Source of the DNA: Albugo candida
Taxonomy: Eukaryota; Oomycota; Peronosporomycetes; Albuginales
DNA length: 64,000 nucleotides
Assembly: GCA_040437565.1 (NCBI GenBank)
Contig: JBDOQK010000003.1
Coordinates: 310,001-374,000, forward strand
Reading direction: 5' to 3'
Shown: positions 1-13,500 of the stretch, in pieces
How the letters are laid out: each line of letters opens with the position of its first letter
Position numbering within the stretch: position 1 is the first letter of the stretch
The notes under the pieces: model-generated
Database searches by the model: none
What the model was told of the DNA's origin: nothing
What the model saw: the letters and a program-made list of their open reading frames with translations, nothing else
Made by a program: the position numbers and the translations under genes

Positions 1-130
1 GCTTTGATAGGCAGCTTTTTACCTACTGCCCACGATAATAATAAATGTAACAAACTTTGCCAAGTATTTATTCCTCAAAAATAGTAGCCAGCAGTAGAAC
101 GAATTCGTTCTCCAATCAAATAGTTGATAA
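1..130. other. upstream flank of first gene
   Basis: AT-rich leader before the ATG at 131. Nothing identifiable beyond a presumed promoter/5' UTR. Confidence 0.4.
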
Positions 131-2308
131 ATGACGGAAATCACAGCGATCAGTGACATTGCGACTGCTATAATACACGATGCAGTCACTGAGCTAGTAG
201 AATCGATTGTTCAAGATGTGAGTGTCACGAACGATTTTAAAGACGCATCATTGATAACACAAAGCGATGAAAAGCTTTTTGGCTTTGAGTCTGACCAGAA
301 AGTGGTACTTCTAACGTCCCTGTATTCATACGACAAATTTGTGGACGTGACGGTAGAAGAGGTTATGAGCACAATAGTGTCGTCAATTTTGAGAAACTCG
401 GAAAATTGGACTTCCGCTTTAGTAACAAGTGAGCATGGCACAGAAGGCGAATACTTGAAAGATTCGAGGCAGTGTGATGTTTCATTTGTTAAGAAAGTAC
501 GCTCAGAGACGAAGAGATATGAAGTAGCTCAAAAAGCGAGTCTAAATGATACGTGGCAGGAAGGTACCACCACAAATCAACGTCTCATTAAAGGACAAGT
601 GGATAGCGACGATATGTGTGACCCAATTGAAGATACACAATGTCCGGCTGAAACGATGGAAGTAAATTTGCCCAAAGTCACGCTATACGAGAAATCTTCG
701 TCTTTACTGGTTGATATCTCACTCAGCTCAACAGATTCCGACGATTCTGACTCATATGACGACGCAAATGCGAGTGATAATGCGTCAGCATCACCGATTT
801 CCATTTCCCCGCGTTCATGTTACTCCGACGATTCATTCCCTTATTCAGACTTCATAGATGATAAAGTACAATATCAAGCAAGTTCATATCTTCCTGGAAT
901 CCCTGAAATCAGTTCCAAGGCGCTTCATATTGCTGTGAGCACAAAATTGGGTAAATATACAACATTTGATAGTCGCTACACTCCCAGCGATTCAGACACA
1001 AATGATTCCGTTTTAACGTCAAGTGATGGATCATTTTGTGTCTCTTGTGGCAGTAGATCGAATATCGAAGAATTCGAGGTCGAAGCATTATCGGAGATGG
1101 TACCAGGTATCATACCTCATGAAGTGGGTGATGAAATCAAATTAGTAGAGCCCATGGAGTATACTGAGCGCAGACCAACCATTAAATCAAGTTCGGATTC
1201 AGTCAGTGCTGATTCTATCTTTCCGGATCTTGGAAACTTGCATATCACCAGATATCTGCGGTCAAAAAGCTATGCTCCTACCTCTGCTCCTGTTTCTAAT
1301 TTTCAAAGGAAGGAGGAAACCAATACATCTATCACCGAAACGATAACTGGAGAACAACAGTCCAAACTCACACCCGGGTGTTGTGTTTCAACAAGATATG
1401 GGCTAGGAACTGTGGTAGCATGCGGCCAGGAACAGGGTACTTCCGTCATTCGACTACAATGCAGCACCTTGCCGATGTTGATGTACTGTCGAGACACCAG
1501 CAATATTCACGTGATTCCCGCTATCCGAAATGATTTGGTCATAACGCCGGTCGGAGAAGGTCACGTCATTGATTACATGAGCCGACAAAGGACGTATCTG
1601 GTACAAATTGGCAACGACGCTAATGTATCGGGCAAGAAAAGACTGGAGCGAATTTTTTTCGAGACGGAGATAAGGCGTCAAGAATCAGGGCGACGCAATA
1701 TTATGCCGTCTCGATTCGTGCCGACAACATTCAGACAAAAAGCAAGCGATTGTAAAAGCATCGAAGCAAGAAATCGTTCTCAAACGTGTGTGCAAAAGCC
1801 GAAAGCTACAGTTGATGATCGGTCTCATTCTGGGGACAAAGCGTACGACGAGTCGATCCAATCGAATTTCCTGTCGGGTGCATTCCGACGTGCTGTGGCA
1901 GCATCGTCGGAATTATCCAACTCCACTATAAACTATGTGTCAAAATGGAATCTAGTTGGCCAATACGTGCAAACAAAGTACGGCCAGGGCACCATCAAAA
2001 GTTATGATCAAATGGAAAAAATCGTGCAATTGGAGCTCGCTAGTGATGGGAGTGTCATATCCATGCACGTCGATGATATTCAGAATCAATTGAAAGCTCT
2101 CATCGGTATGGAGGTGCAAACTACCAAATTTGGCGCAGGTAAAGTGATAGCGGTGCGCGCAGCGGATGCCATTTACACTGTTTTATTGCACGCGAAACCT
2201 GCTGGAAAGCAAAGCGACACTGTTTACGTCCACGAAAGCGATTTATGTAAAGCAAAACGCTCATCAATTGGGAACTTGAAATATCCAAAGCTAAAATTCT
2301 GGAAGTAG
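131..2308 (+). CDS. Ser/Asp-rich protein with C-terminal SH3/KOW-like repeats
   Basis: Single-exon open frame of 725 residues starting at the first ATG after an upstream AT-rich stretch. The N-terminal ~400 residues are acidic and Ser/Asp-rich with no recognisable fold. The C-terminal third carries at least four related segments with the pattern V-x-T-x-(Y/F)-G-x-G-x-(V/I), at about residues 418, 468, 612 and 660; examples are VSTRYGLGTVV and VQTKYGQGTIK. Each is followed by a short beta-rich stretch. Such units resemble small SH3-like or KOW-type barrels, which usually mediate protein or nucleic-acid binding. I do not recognise the full-length family and assign no function. It converges on the TTLL9-like gene about 280 bases downstream. 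Confidence 0.75.
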   Translation: MTEITAISDIATAIIHDAVTELVESIVQDVSVTNDFKDASLITQSDEKLFGFESDQKVVLLTSLYSYDKFVDVTVEEVMSTIVSSILRNSENWTSALVTSEHGTEGEYLKDSRQCDVSFVKKVRSETKRYEVAQKASLNDTWQEGTTTNQRLIKGQVDSDDMCDPIEDTQCPAETMEVNLPKVTLYEKSSSLLVDISLSSTDSDDSDSYDDANASDNASASPISISPRSCYSDDSFPYSDFIDDKVQYQASSYLPGIPEISSKALHIAVSTKLGKYTTFDSRYTPSDSDTNDSVLTSSDGSFCVSCGSRSNIEEFEVEALSEMVPGIIPHEVGDEIKLVEPMEYTERRPTIKSSSDSVSADSIFPDLGNLHITRYLRSKSYAPTSAPVSNFQRKEETNTSITETITGEQQSKLTPGCCVSTRYGLGTVVACGQEQGTSVIRLQCSTLPMLMYCRDTSNIHVIPAIRNDLVITPVGEGHVIDYMSRQRTYLVQIGNDANVSGKKRLERIFFETEIRRQESGRRNIMPSRFVPTTFRQKASDCKSIEARNRSQTCVQKPKATVDDRSHSGDKAYDESIQSNFLSGAFRRAVAASSELSNSTINYVSKWNLVGQYVQTKYGQGTIKSYDQMEKIVQLELASDGSVISMHVDDIQNQLKALIGMEVQTTKFGAGKVIAVRAADAIYTVLLHAKPAGKQSDTVYVHESDLCKAKRSSIGNLKYPKLKFWK

Positions 2309-2589
2309 TTGTTCTCCAGCGCTCCTCATCGTATTTCTTCCCGGTCGCAAGAGCTCATGCGGTTTATAATGCATTCTGATTTGAATGACCTCGCCTTTGC
2401 GTATGGTTTGCATGCTCAAAGCTAGCACCCAAGTACGACTTGTATCGACAAGCTTCCACGCGTTGCATGTGTCCATTACGAACGACAAGATCGAATCCCT
2501 TCAACTCCTCCGAACCCGCTGATTTATTCCTGTGACGTACGAGATCGCCATTAGCGTTCTCGTCCTTTCGTGATGAATAGATCAGATTC

Positions 2590-4626
<2,037 letters not shown>

Positions 4627-4674
4627 GACAGTATAGCGCGATCCATGGGACCTTCTTGTCAGTATATTAATTTA

Positions 4675-5329
4675 TTACGTGTATCTTACACCTCCCATGA
4701 ACGTGCGCGGGTCCGGTGCGCTACCGTTAAACTCGGCACCAGAGAAGTCAAATCCTGGATTTTCTTCTTGAAAGCGCTCGAGCATGAGCTTTTTCTTTGT
4801 TTCTTCTTGCTCGAGAGGATCCATCTAAAGGACGCATACAATGTGGACGATCAAAACTGTGCATTGAAAATAGCAATACGAACCTCGCCGTGCCCGACAA
4901 AAACGCTCGACCACATTAGACCTTTTTTCATTTTTTGTAGATTGATACAAAGTTCTCCTTGATCTTATAAGCCAAAAGTGATATAGATCATAAGCATGGT
5001 GAGAGGCAACGACGATTTATCGCTGTTCTGTTCACTTACCGAGCATCCAATAGCTCTCGGCAACTATTACGGAGCTGGTAAGGTTATGCTGCAAAGAACA
5101 ATAAACGCACTGCATATTATAAATGTGACATAGAGCACTCGTCTACGTTGAGAAATTTGTCTGTGCAGCCGCGCAAGCCTAAGGTGACATGTGTGGAGGA
5201 GATATCGCATTGGATTTGAGAAGCAATAATGCCCGGTGGTGGTCTGATGAAGAGATTGACTTCCTCAAGAGACTGTTCCCACTCGTAGATGATCTGATCT
5301 ATATAGGTATTGGTGTCAGCAAATTGCAT
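4675..5329 (-). CDS. NUDCD2: NudC domain-containing protein 2-like (CS domain)
   Basis: Four exons join in frame: 5147-5329, 5040-5088, 4884-4963 and 4675-4824, giving 153 residues; human NUDCD2 is of similar length. The CS fold is visible in [19 protein letters not shown] and HVTLGLRG, and the ESYWMLED segment matches the family's WTLED motif. The C-terminus contains [20 protein letters not shown], nearly invariant in NUDCD2, and ends at GGVRYT. NudC-domain proteins are HSP90-linked co-chaperones that stabilise dynein and LIS1-type clients. The start at 5329 is the ATG just before [10 protein letters not shown]; the frame upstream reads through non-conserved sequence. Introns of 58-76 bases have GT...AG ends. 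Confidence 0.88.
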
Positions 5330-5769
5330 GCACAAATAAGAAATCGAGTATACTTTGATGTTTATATACGCGACGATCAGCACTCATGTCGTTGTGACGC
5401 TTTGATGTGAATGTACTGAATGCGGCAAAATGGGTCCAGAGTTCACATTGGCAAGTACGGCCGATAGGGTACAGAGAATCACACGTTACGCTACCAGAAT
5501 CTCTGTACATCAAAGCAATACAGGTCTCATATTCTTGCTTATTATGTGCAAGCCTATCGATGTGTGAGAACCTGGCAGGTACACACACTGAGGATGCTTT
5601 TACATGAGCAAGTCATTGACTGACTCATTGAGCTAATTCTAGTGTGGTGTACATTACTGATGTTCACGGTAAGCCACTCATTTGAGCACCGGCTAGTAAA
5701 AGAAATATCGCGGCAAGTAGAAAGTAGCCGGGAAACCACAACAATCGATTCCATTATCGTCGTTGTAAG
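5330..5769. other. intergenic, divergent promoter region
   Basis: About 440 bases between the minus-strand NUDCD2-like start and the plus-strand HTH gene start. Both strands carry short open frames, but none has a recognisable motif. It presumably holds both promoters. Confidence 0.5.
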
Positions 5770-7207
5770 ATGGCACGCGGTAAAGCCGATCGTCAACTGA
5801 CCGTCGGCAAAAAGCTAAAAATCATTGAAGAAGCAGATGAAACTGGTCTGATGTCTGCAACCGCGCAAAAGTATGGCGTTAAAACAGGCCAAATTCGCGA
5901 CTGGAAGAAAAATATCGATCGATTGCGCGCTACAGATCCTTCTCGATTAGTATGTGCAAGCACAATACAACGTGGCCATTTGGTTTTCAATGAGACGTAT
6001 GCGCAGTATTGGGTTGGATACAATAAGTACTGCACAAACAATACCAATTATGATGATCTGAAATCGGCATTGCATGTCAATTACAAAGACATTTTCAGAG
6101 ATGGAATCAGTATGTAATAAACAAAACTTTCGATTTATTTGGCATAAAAGTTCAAATTCATTGGGTATTGTAGTATCGAACACTAATTTTATTTTGGTGT
6201 AGATACACTAAGCTTCCCAACAACAATAGACCCGACTACAGATTTCGTGTTAGAGTGTCCAAGCTGCAGTAAGCCAACGCTCTGATTGTTATGTTTGTAA
6301 GATGACATAATTGTTGAACTTGCAGGCGAATATTACGAATTAGATGAAGTCAAAGAAGCGTACCGCAAAGATTTGCAAACTGTTCGAGAGCAACTGCGTG
6401 GATTTTTTGATGCGAAGCCGTTCTTGACCAAATATTTATACTTTGTCACGCGATTGGACTTTTATATACCAGATTCACTCAATGAGTCGAGAACAGATAT
6501 TGATCTACAGAAGCATGCACAGGAACCGCAAATCAAGATGGAAGCCATTGACGGATATATTTCCGTGTATGTTGCAATATGTGGCAATGGTTCTGTCATG
6601 GTACCTATGTCGGTGTTCCCACCTACAGAAATTTGGCATTGGGAACGAAAGAAGCGCGTCAAGCTCCGACATGCACACAGCGTACATCGAACAAAATCAA
6701 ACGATCCTCAAGAAGCGCTCCAATTCTTCTCTGTTGTACGTTCATTCAATTTCCGCACGTTGATTATATGTATTTCACGAGTGGCTGTTTACATGCAATT
6801 AGACATGGAAGAAGTTTTACGATGAAGATGCAAAGTACAGCGATAAGTTTGCATTTTTGTTAGATGCTTCTTTGGAGGAATTTCGCTCCAACGAGTTTAC
6901 GGAAGGCGTTCAACAACTAGACGGATATGGAAAGTACTGGAACACTTTTCTTACAGTGCGCAATCCATTGAGAATATCCCACTATGAGCATATTTTGTCG
7001 ACCTTTGTGATCGAAGAATGGCGCAATATTTTACAGCTGAAGAAATCGAGCCAGCCAAATGACTATAGAAAGTGTGTCGCTTTCTGGTTCTACACAGCAT
7101 GGGAACATTTTGCTGGTGATCATGCTCGGGCAGCTTTTCGAAGCTGCAACATGTTTTTAGAGAATAAGAGCGCATGGAGTGCAGGACATGAAACTACTGT
7201 TGTATAG
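5770..7207 (+). CDS. Psq/pogo-type helix-turn-helix protein, possibly transposase-derived
   Basis: Four exons (5770-6109, 6203-6268, 6326-6735, 6803-7207) join in frame with GT...AG introns to give 406 residues. Residues about 10-52 form a helix-turn-helix: LTVGKKLKIIEEADETG and then ATAQKYGVKTGQIRDWKK. This matches Psq/CENP-B/pogo DNA-binding domains. The rest is not clearly recognisable. The middle segment YVAICGNGSVMVPMSVFPP recalls the DDE_1 pattern of pogo transposases. The tail, with EEWRNILQL and then AWEHFAGDHARAAFRSCNMF, recalls the end of Tigger-type proteins (W...raF..CgI). I see no convincing DDE catalytic triad. The intact multi-exon frame and lack of terminal repeats suggest a host gene. 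DNA binding is well supported; transposase origin is inference. Confidence 0.65.
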
Positions 7208-7532
7208 TTCTGACGTATGCGCGGATTTGTTAGAGCATCCCAGACGATTTTGTTAATATATTCAGTGCTGGTTGGCCTGAAACTCTGTGTCAATGCTTGG
7301 CTTCAGTGTGTTTAATCAGCTTGCACCAATCCGCAAAATACATCCAGCGTCATATTGTGCGTTACTACAATGGCGATGCATAGTTGAATGCAATGCGTAC
7401 ATCATCGCTTGGATCAGGAACACGTCCAGTGACACTGTGCGTTCTACCTTTGATATATGCTTCTTCTACATCAAATTTGATAGTTTCATTGAGAGGACCA
7501 GCTATGTATGCTTGCTTTCCTGCTTGGTCTCT
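7208..7532. other. intergenic between convergent genes
   Basis: About 325 bases separating the HTH gene stop and the stop of the minus-strand bZIP gene. No coding motif or RNA gene is apparent; it presumably holds two 3' UTRs. Confidence 0.5.
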
Positions 7533-9083
7533 TTACAGCTGCCCCAATAGTGTTGTCACATCTTCAACGGTGAGATCGTGTTCATTTTTGGCAAGGATCA
7601 ATCGAATTGCATCTTGTTCCGAGCCTCCATTGGAAATGTTCGATACTGATCCGAAATTTTCCTTCAATTGTGACTGACTTTTGTTGATCCAATCCATATA
7701 CTTGACGGATTGATCAGGCGTGAGAATAGAGTGAATGGCGTTTGTGTGCTTTTCCACCGCGGTAGCTCGTTCTTCTAAATTTGTGTTCAGTCTGCTAAGA
7801 TAAGCCTTGTAAAACAAGGAGAATGCTAAAGTAAGTGTGATCCAAGAGTCTGTGTGAGCCTTACCGCCACGAAAGCCATCCTTCTGCGTTCTGGTTTGAG
7901 AGCGATCGCTTCTTGTGATCTACGAACCGGAAAAATGTCTGAAGACATAGATTATCAAAATGAAAGCATTTCCTACGTGTAGAGAAATCGGAGTTTCTCA
8001 TCTTGCTCATATGTGAGCCCAAGATCAGCAACCAAAGCAGGCCAAAGCGCGTCCTTCCTAAGAACGCTACTTGTCCCTGGTTTCTTATCGCTGTCGCTGG
8101 CACTATTCACCTTTCCATTTGATGCATTTGTCACCCGTCCCTCATTAAAGAAGGATTCGTCTTGAATGCTCAGCCACAAAAGAAAGCGACAGTAGGGTGG
8201 TAATAACAAATTGTCAAGTTGGCGAAAGTTGTAGTCTTTGATCGCTTTGCGTTCCTAATTTCCAAAAGTGATTTGAGATTGAGAGCGAAAAAAACCCTCA
8301 GAGTTCCTACGAGGCTGTTGGGTCCAAACCGATTCTGCAATAATTCGACCCCTTGCCGCAGTTTTTCTTGTATCTCAGCCTAAAGGCAAGCTGAGAAAAA
8401 GATCGTTTTCAGAAGAACAGAGTCACTGACGTCGTCACACTCGGCTTGCAGTTGATGTACTAGAGATTGAATCAAAGTGGAGCGAACATTTTCAAGTGCT
8501 TGATCGGCATTCTCCAAATGATTTGCTCGTGTCACATCGATACTTTCAGTCAGTTGCTCCACCTGTAAAGCAAACGAAAATGGTAGAGACCCTTATAGGG
8601 CCGTTTGAAACTTTACTTTTTCTTCCAATAATTCCAAATATTGTTTCTTCCGTCTTCGGCTTTGGCGCGCAGATTCCCTATTTCTCGCCAATCTGTCCGC
8701 AGCAACGCTCAAGTTCTACTCGTCATTGCTTAGGCTCCGTACCGTCGTTGTCGTTTTTCATCAGTAGCTCGCTTTGAGCTTTTTCCATCGCTCGAAATTG
8801 ATTCATCATGTTTCTGTAGTTCATCGCCGTCTTTTTCTTCGAAACTCTGCAGAGATGATGTTCTTGTAAGACCGAGAGCATTGCTTCCATCAGATGAGTT
8901 TAGTGCGTTGGCAGTTTGTGCGACAGCAAGCAAATCCGATCCGTAAACTTTTCCATCAGTATCACGATTTCCATTTCCTACTAAAGTGGTGCTACCATCA
9001 TGGAGTAAGAGTTTTTCTTTCGTTAGATCCACAGACAAAAAGTAGCTCAATAAATTGTCATCTTCGTTCGATAATTCCATCAC
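7533..9083 (-). CDS. bZIP transcription factor
   Basis: Multi-exon minus-strand gene. The first exon (8730-9083) encodes a Ser/Asp-rich region ending in DEKRQRR. After a short intron, the basic region LARNRESARQSRRRKK appears (N-x7-R pattern) and leads into QYLELLEEKVEQLTESIDV, a leucine zipper across an exon junction. Downstream exons encode PYCRFLLWLSIQDESFF, DALWPALVADLGLTYEQDEK and a helical C-terminus ending in VEDVTTLLGQL. That tail resembles the helical module that follows bZIP domains in many oomycete and plant TGA-like proteins. It should bind DNA as a dimer in the nucleus. Its start lies 75 bases from that of the divergent R3H gene, so the two likely share a promoter. Exon borders in the middle are approximate. 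Confidence 0.85.
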
Positions 9084-9158
9084 TATACATGTATACTTCT
9101 GTTACATGTTACTATACATCCATACAAAGTATTCAAAAAGACAATTCAATAGGAAGTT

Positions 9159-10437
9159 ATGGAAGACATCTTGCGCACGGAATACGAGAAAATGTATATC
9201 AGTACGAACAAATTCGATCGCATCACTGAAGAGGGGGAAGATCTTTCTCGTCTTTTCAAAAAAAACATCCATCTCAATGAAGGTCAGTTCCCTCTCTACC
9301 AAAATGCTTGCTAATTGTCTGAAACAGGTCACAAGCTGAGGTCTCTTCGGCTTCCTGTACGCGCTTTACCATACATTCTGAGTATGAATCAAGCGCCCAG
9401 TGGAAAAAGAAATCAAAAGCGTTGGGCGAACGGTACACAGAGCGTTTTTAAGCTTTATTGAGATTGAACTTTTGTCGTAGACTACCACATTGAAAATTCG
9501 GAAATGTTGGGGAATAATGTGGAAGAATTAATGCAGCATCTTCATATACAAGTGAATTGGAGGTCTATATTTGCAAGCACTTTGGAGGCATTTTATACTG
9601 ATGATAAGGCCTTGAGAAATTAGATCTAATTTTCAACAACTTGCCAAGGATCGAGCATTGCAGGACGCGTTTCTGGAAGCAAAAGTACACCCAAAGCCTA
9701 TCTCAACCAACTGCAGAAACAAGAAGACTGGCTACTGGAATGGTCCGTCGTAAAATCAATGATTTATTTTGAAGCGCAGAAAGAATCTTAAGTGAATCCT
9801 GCTGATGTAGAAGCTGAGTACATGTTTCGTCGAATGGATCGCCGGGCACGTGCCCTATTGTCGAAATCAATCATATCATTTGGATCATTCTTAGAAGCGA
9901 TGGAACACACTATTCTTCATTTTGTGAAGGTATACAACCACTGCTTAGTATTGAAGAAATCACAGATAGTTTGAGATTGTAGTGGCGAGAAGCTCCTTCT
10001 GACCTCGAGCTTATGCCAGCATTGCGTAAAATGCTGATATCTCCACTCGAAATCACCGAAAGTGCATTCAGCGTGAGATCTCTACGTCTCTCACTTCCAA
10101 ACTCTCCTTTCCATCGTCTCTTGGTGCACGCTCTTTGTCAGTTTTATGGACTCCAATCAAAGAGTAGGTCTACGCTGAATGCTAGCTTCCAATGAGGCTA
10201 AGATGTCTCAATATAGCTGAGCAAAATCAAGAGAAAAGCTTCAAGACAATCGTCGTCTTGCAACCACAGACTGAAAAGATGGAGAAACTCAACTGTACCG
10301 CCATATCATTATGTCGCTTTTTGCTCGAGACTCGCGTCCCCCATCACGAGAATAACAAAGAAGACTCTATGGAAGTGTCCACAAGAACGAGCGAATGTAG
10401 CGATGGTTATTGCGTGATGGAATTCCCAGAAACTTGA
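9159..10437 (+). CDS. R3H domain protein (R3HDM4-like)
   Basis: Begins at the ATG of MEDILRTEYEKMYIST, and exon 1 ends in a phase-1 GT donor. Following exons read HKLRSLRLPVRALPYIL and then IENSEMLGNNVEELMQHLHI, matching the R3H-associated N-terminal region. Later exons include EAEYMFRRMDRRARALL and FHRLLVHALCQFYGLQSKS, which contains the R-x3-H core of an R3H domain. R3H domains bind single-stranded nucleic acid. A 29-base intron at about 10168-10196 is needed to keep the frame into RLRCLNIAEQNQEKSFKTI. The gene ends 72 bases before the stop of the convergent WW-PDZ-PH gene. Domain identity is good; several internal exon borders are uncertain. Confidence 0.7.
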
Positions 10438-10509
10438 ACGTGTTGACAAAAATGAGAAAATGGAATTGTGGTAATAAATACGATGTTTGCTGTTGCGCTG
10501 TAAATCCTT

Positions 10510-13500
10510 CTAAAAATCGAGGGTTGCCCGCATTTCATCCCGACTGTATCTTGCGCTTTCGTCGAAAGAGTCTTCATCGTTGGTGGTCTGTGGACGAGTG
10601 AGGACTTTGTTCGTGGTCGTAAAGGCATGAACCCAATCCAACATATCTTGACGGGATTTGGCTTGGAAGCGAATTTGTTGGGTTGTGACGGATATCGTAA
10701 AGGCTTTTGATTTGGTATTCACAGCGTCGTAAACAATTTCCAGCGTCGAGTCTCCGATGGGGAATATTCCTCTTGGCTCAAGATCTTCTTGACGTCTATA
10801 GTACTTGAGCACCCCAGACGGATCGATCTCACACCATCGCTCTTGCGCCCCACGAAGCGACAGATTTCCAAAAAGTCCTTTATCTTGAGCACGACGAGGA
10901 TGTTTCATGAGATTCCCTTTCTTCGTTACAATTGTGTCGGTATGTGCCACAGGCAATTCACTCGGTTTGATGGACTCCTTGGTCAATGGTTTCACAAACG
11001 TAGCCTCCTTTTCAATGGATGCTTTACGCGATGCGCGAACGCTAATTCGGTGAAAGGACAATCTTCGACTTTCGGTCGGAGCTACAAAGGTGCGTTCTTC
11101 TTCTACTCGAGCAGCCAAAGATTTCAAGTCGTTCTTGAGTTCGTCCCGATGCCTTTTAAGTTCCACAATGTCTTCACCACTCGATGCCTTTGATATTGAG
11201 CTTTCAAGAGTAAGCTGTTGACGCGATATAATTGGAGTGAGACAAAGTACATCTCGATTGTAGGAAATAAAACGCACCAGCTGTGCTTCGATATCGCTCT
11301 TTGCGACACGAAGATCCTTCTTGTTGGAACCGGAAAGATGACGATCCAGAAGCTTGAATGAACCTCTGGATCCACGCATTCTCGACAGGCTGAAAACTCG
11401 TTTTGTACGAGTTTCTGTCGCCGATATTCGATCGATATTTCCGTCATTCGACATTGATAAACATTCTACTCTCTTTGTACTTTGATCATGAGCTTCTTCA
11501 CTGACATGATCGGAATCGAATGGGATGGATAATGCTCGTTGACCCAGAGATCGTGGTGGTGGAAGAGAGTGCCTATATCTGCTAATTCCATCAGAAGCAC
11601 TCCGTGCTTTCGATATATCTGGTCCTAGCCATGTCTTAGTAAGCCGATTATATTCATTCTCAGCCGATCTCATCTCATCTTTGAGCGATATGCGAAGTCT
11701 GCTTAATTCCGAGACTCGTTCTGTATCGTTGGTCACTGATGCTCTTGCCAGTTGCTTCACTGTGTCGTGCTATAAGCAGATGTGCAGAATAATTTGAGAA
11801 TCAAAGCTAGATGAAATATTGGAATCCTTACCAAACTTGAGCGTAACTGAGAGATTCTGTTCCGAATAGAGTTGCAATACAGCTGTTCATCGTGAGCCTT
11901 ATATGGCTCTAATGACTCTGAATCATGGATAATGGCATCACCGGTAGATAGTGGCGTATCATCGTCGGAAGTAGGAGTCTCTGCTGTCTCTTGTACATAT
12001 ACGTTCGATTTGATGCTGCTGATAGACATGAGTTTACGATCGCAATCTTTTTTAATCCGATGATCAAACTTTTCCACAGCCAGTCGAGGCGGATCATTGA
12101 ATGTTTGCATCTCTGCCAATGCCATCTTGAGCTCCTGTTTCAGTTGTATTTGTTGCGGTGTTGGTAGACCGGTGTCATCGTCAAATCGGCTTGCATAAGA
12201 GACTCTTCTTCCCCTCGACAAAGGATTTCGCTACAAAACAAACCATTTGATGAGATTGTCACGAATTTATATACGACATCGCTGTACCAGTTGTTCACGA
12301 AGTTTTTCGATTTTCATTTCGAGAAATACCAGACGAGGTGCTTTTCTACCGCTTATAATGTCAAGCAATTGCTTCGACGTTGTGTCGATAGCATTTGATT
12401 TCTTCTTTAATTGCTCAATTTCCGCTTCGACTCGCTTGACTGTTGAATTCTCCCATTTCAGCTGTGATTTCAAATCGTGGTTTGCCTGCGCAAGTTGTTC
12501 TTGTATCGTGACTCCAGCAGCAGTCTTCAAATTCTGTACATCCATTTCAAAAGCCGAATACGCAAACTCTTCCAATTCCGTACTATGCTCTTTTTGCTCA
12601 TCTTTGTTGCGATTTGCTTCAAGTACAGCCCTCTCCAAAGTAGAACGCTCTTTTTTCAGAATGGATTGCATTGCTCTCAAGTGTTCATACTCTGCCGACA
12701 TCGCCTCCACTTCCGCAGTTAGCGTCTTGTTTCGTTCCATCAGAATGACAGCTTTGTTTGTTTCGGCGGACTTGACTATCCCTTCCTTTTCTCGACTTAA
12801 AAGATCGATATAGTCAATGTGACGAGTTTCTTCACTTGTCAATTTCTTCGCATCTTCCCGTAGAGACTCCAGCATTCGACTCCAAACATCGATTGCTTTG
12901 CAGACAACATTTTGCGTCCCTGCCAGTTCTTTGAGACGATTCTTCATCGTCCTTTTTTGAATTTGCCACATTTCGATCTGCAACTCAAAGAATACTGAAG
13001 TTTGCAAATATTCGAGACGGAGAGATTGCTCTTTAGCGGCTGCAGCTCTTTTCTCTTGTTCTCCTGGCGCGGTTGCCTTGGATTCGCTCGCCACTCGACC
13101 CTGATGAGATAATCGTCAGTAGTCTCGACCAAAAATGTTCATGTCTCTCATACCACAATGCCTCGACTGACATCGGCAAACTTGATTCGCACTGGTCGAG
13201 GAGCTCGATTCAGTGTTTCAAGAACCTCTGCATAGGTGTATCCATTCAATGGAAGATGGTCAATCGCTGTCATCCGCATACCAATGCAAATACGACTAAG
13301 TGAAAAAGAATTGTGAGTTGATACCTCATGATTGCACGAAAATCCCTACATTGTTCATACTTTTCAGGTTTCATGCTCCAATTGTACAGTTCTGCTGGAC
13401 TCGGCATCCCATTTCGGAGCTGAGTAGATACTTCTCGTCAGATAGAGATTCATCATATTCGATAGCACACCTTGTAGAAATCGGCAATATAAACGGTAAG

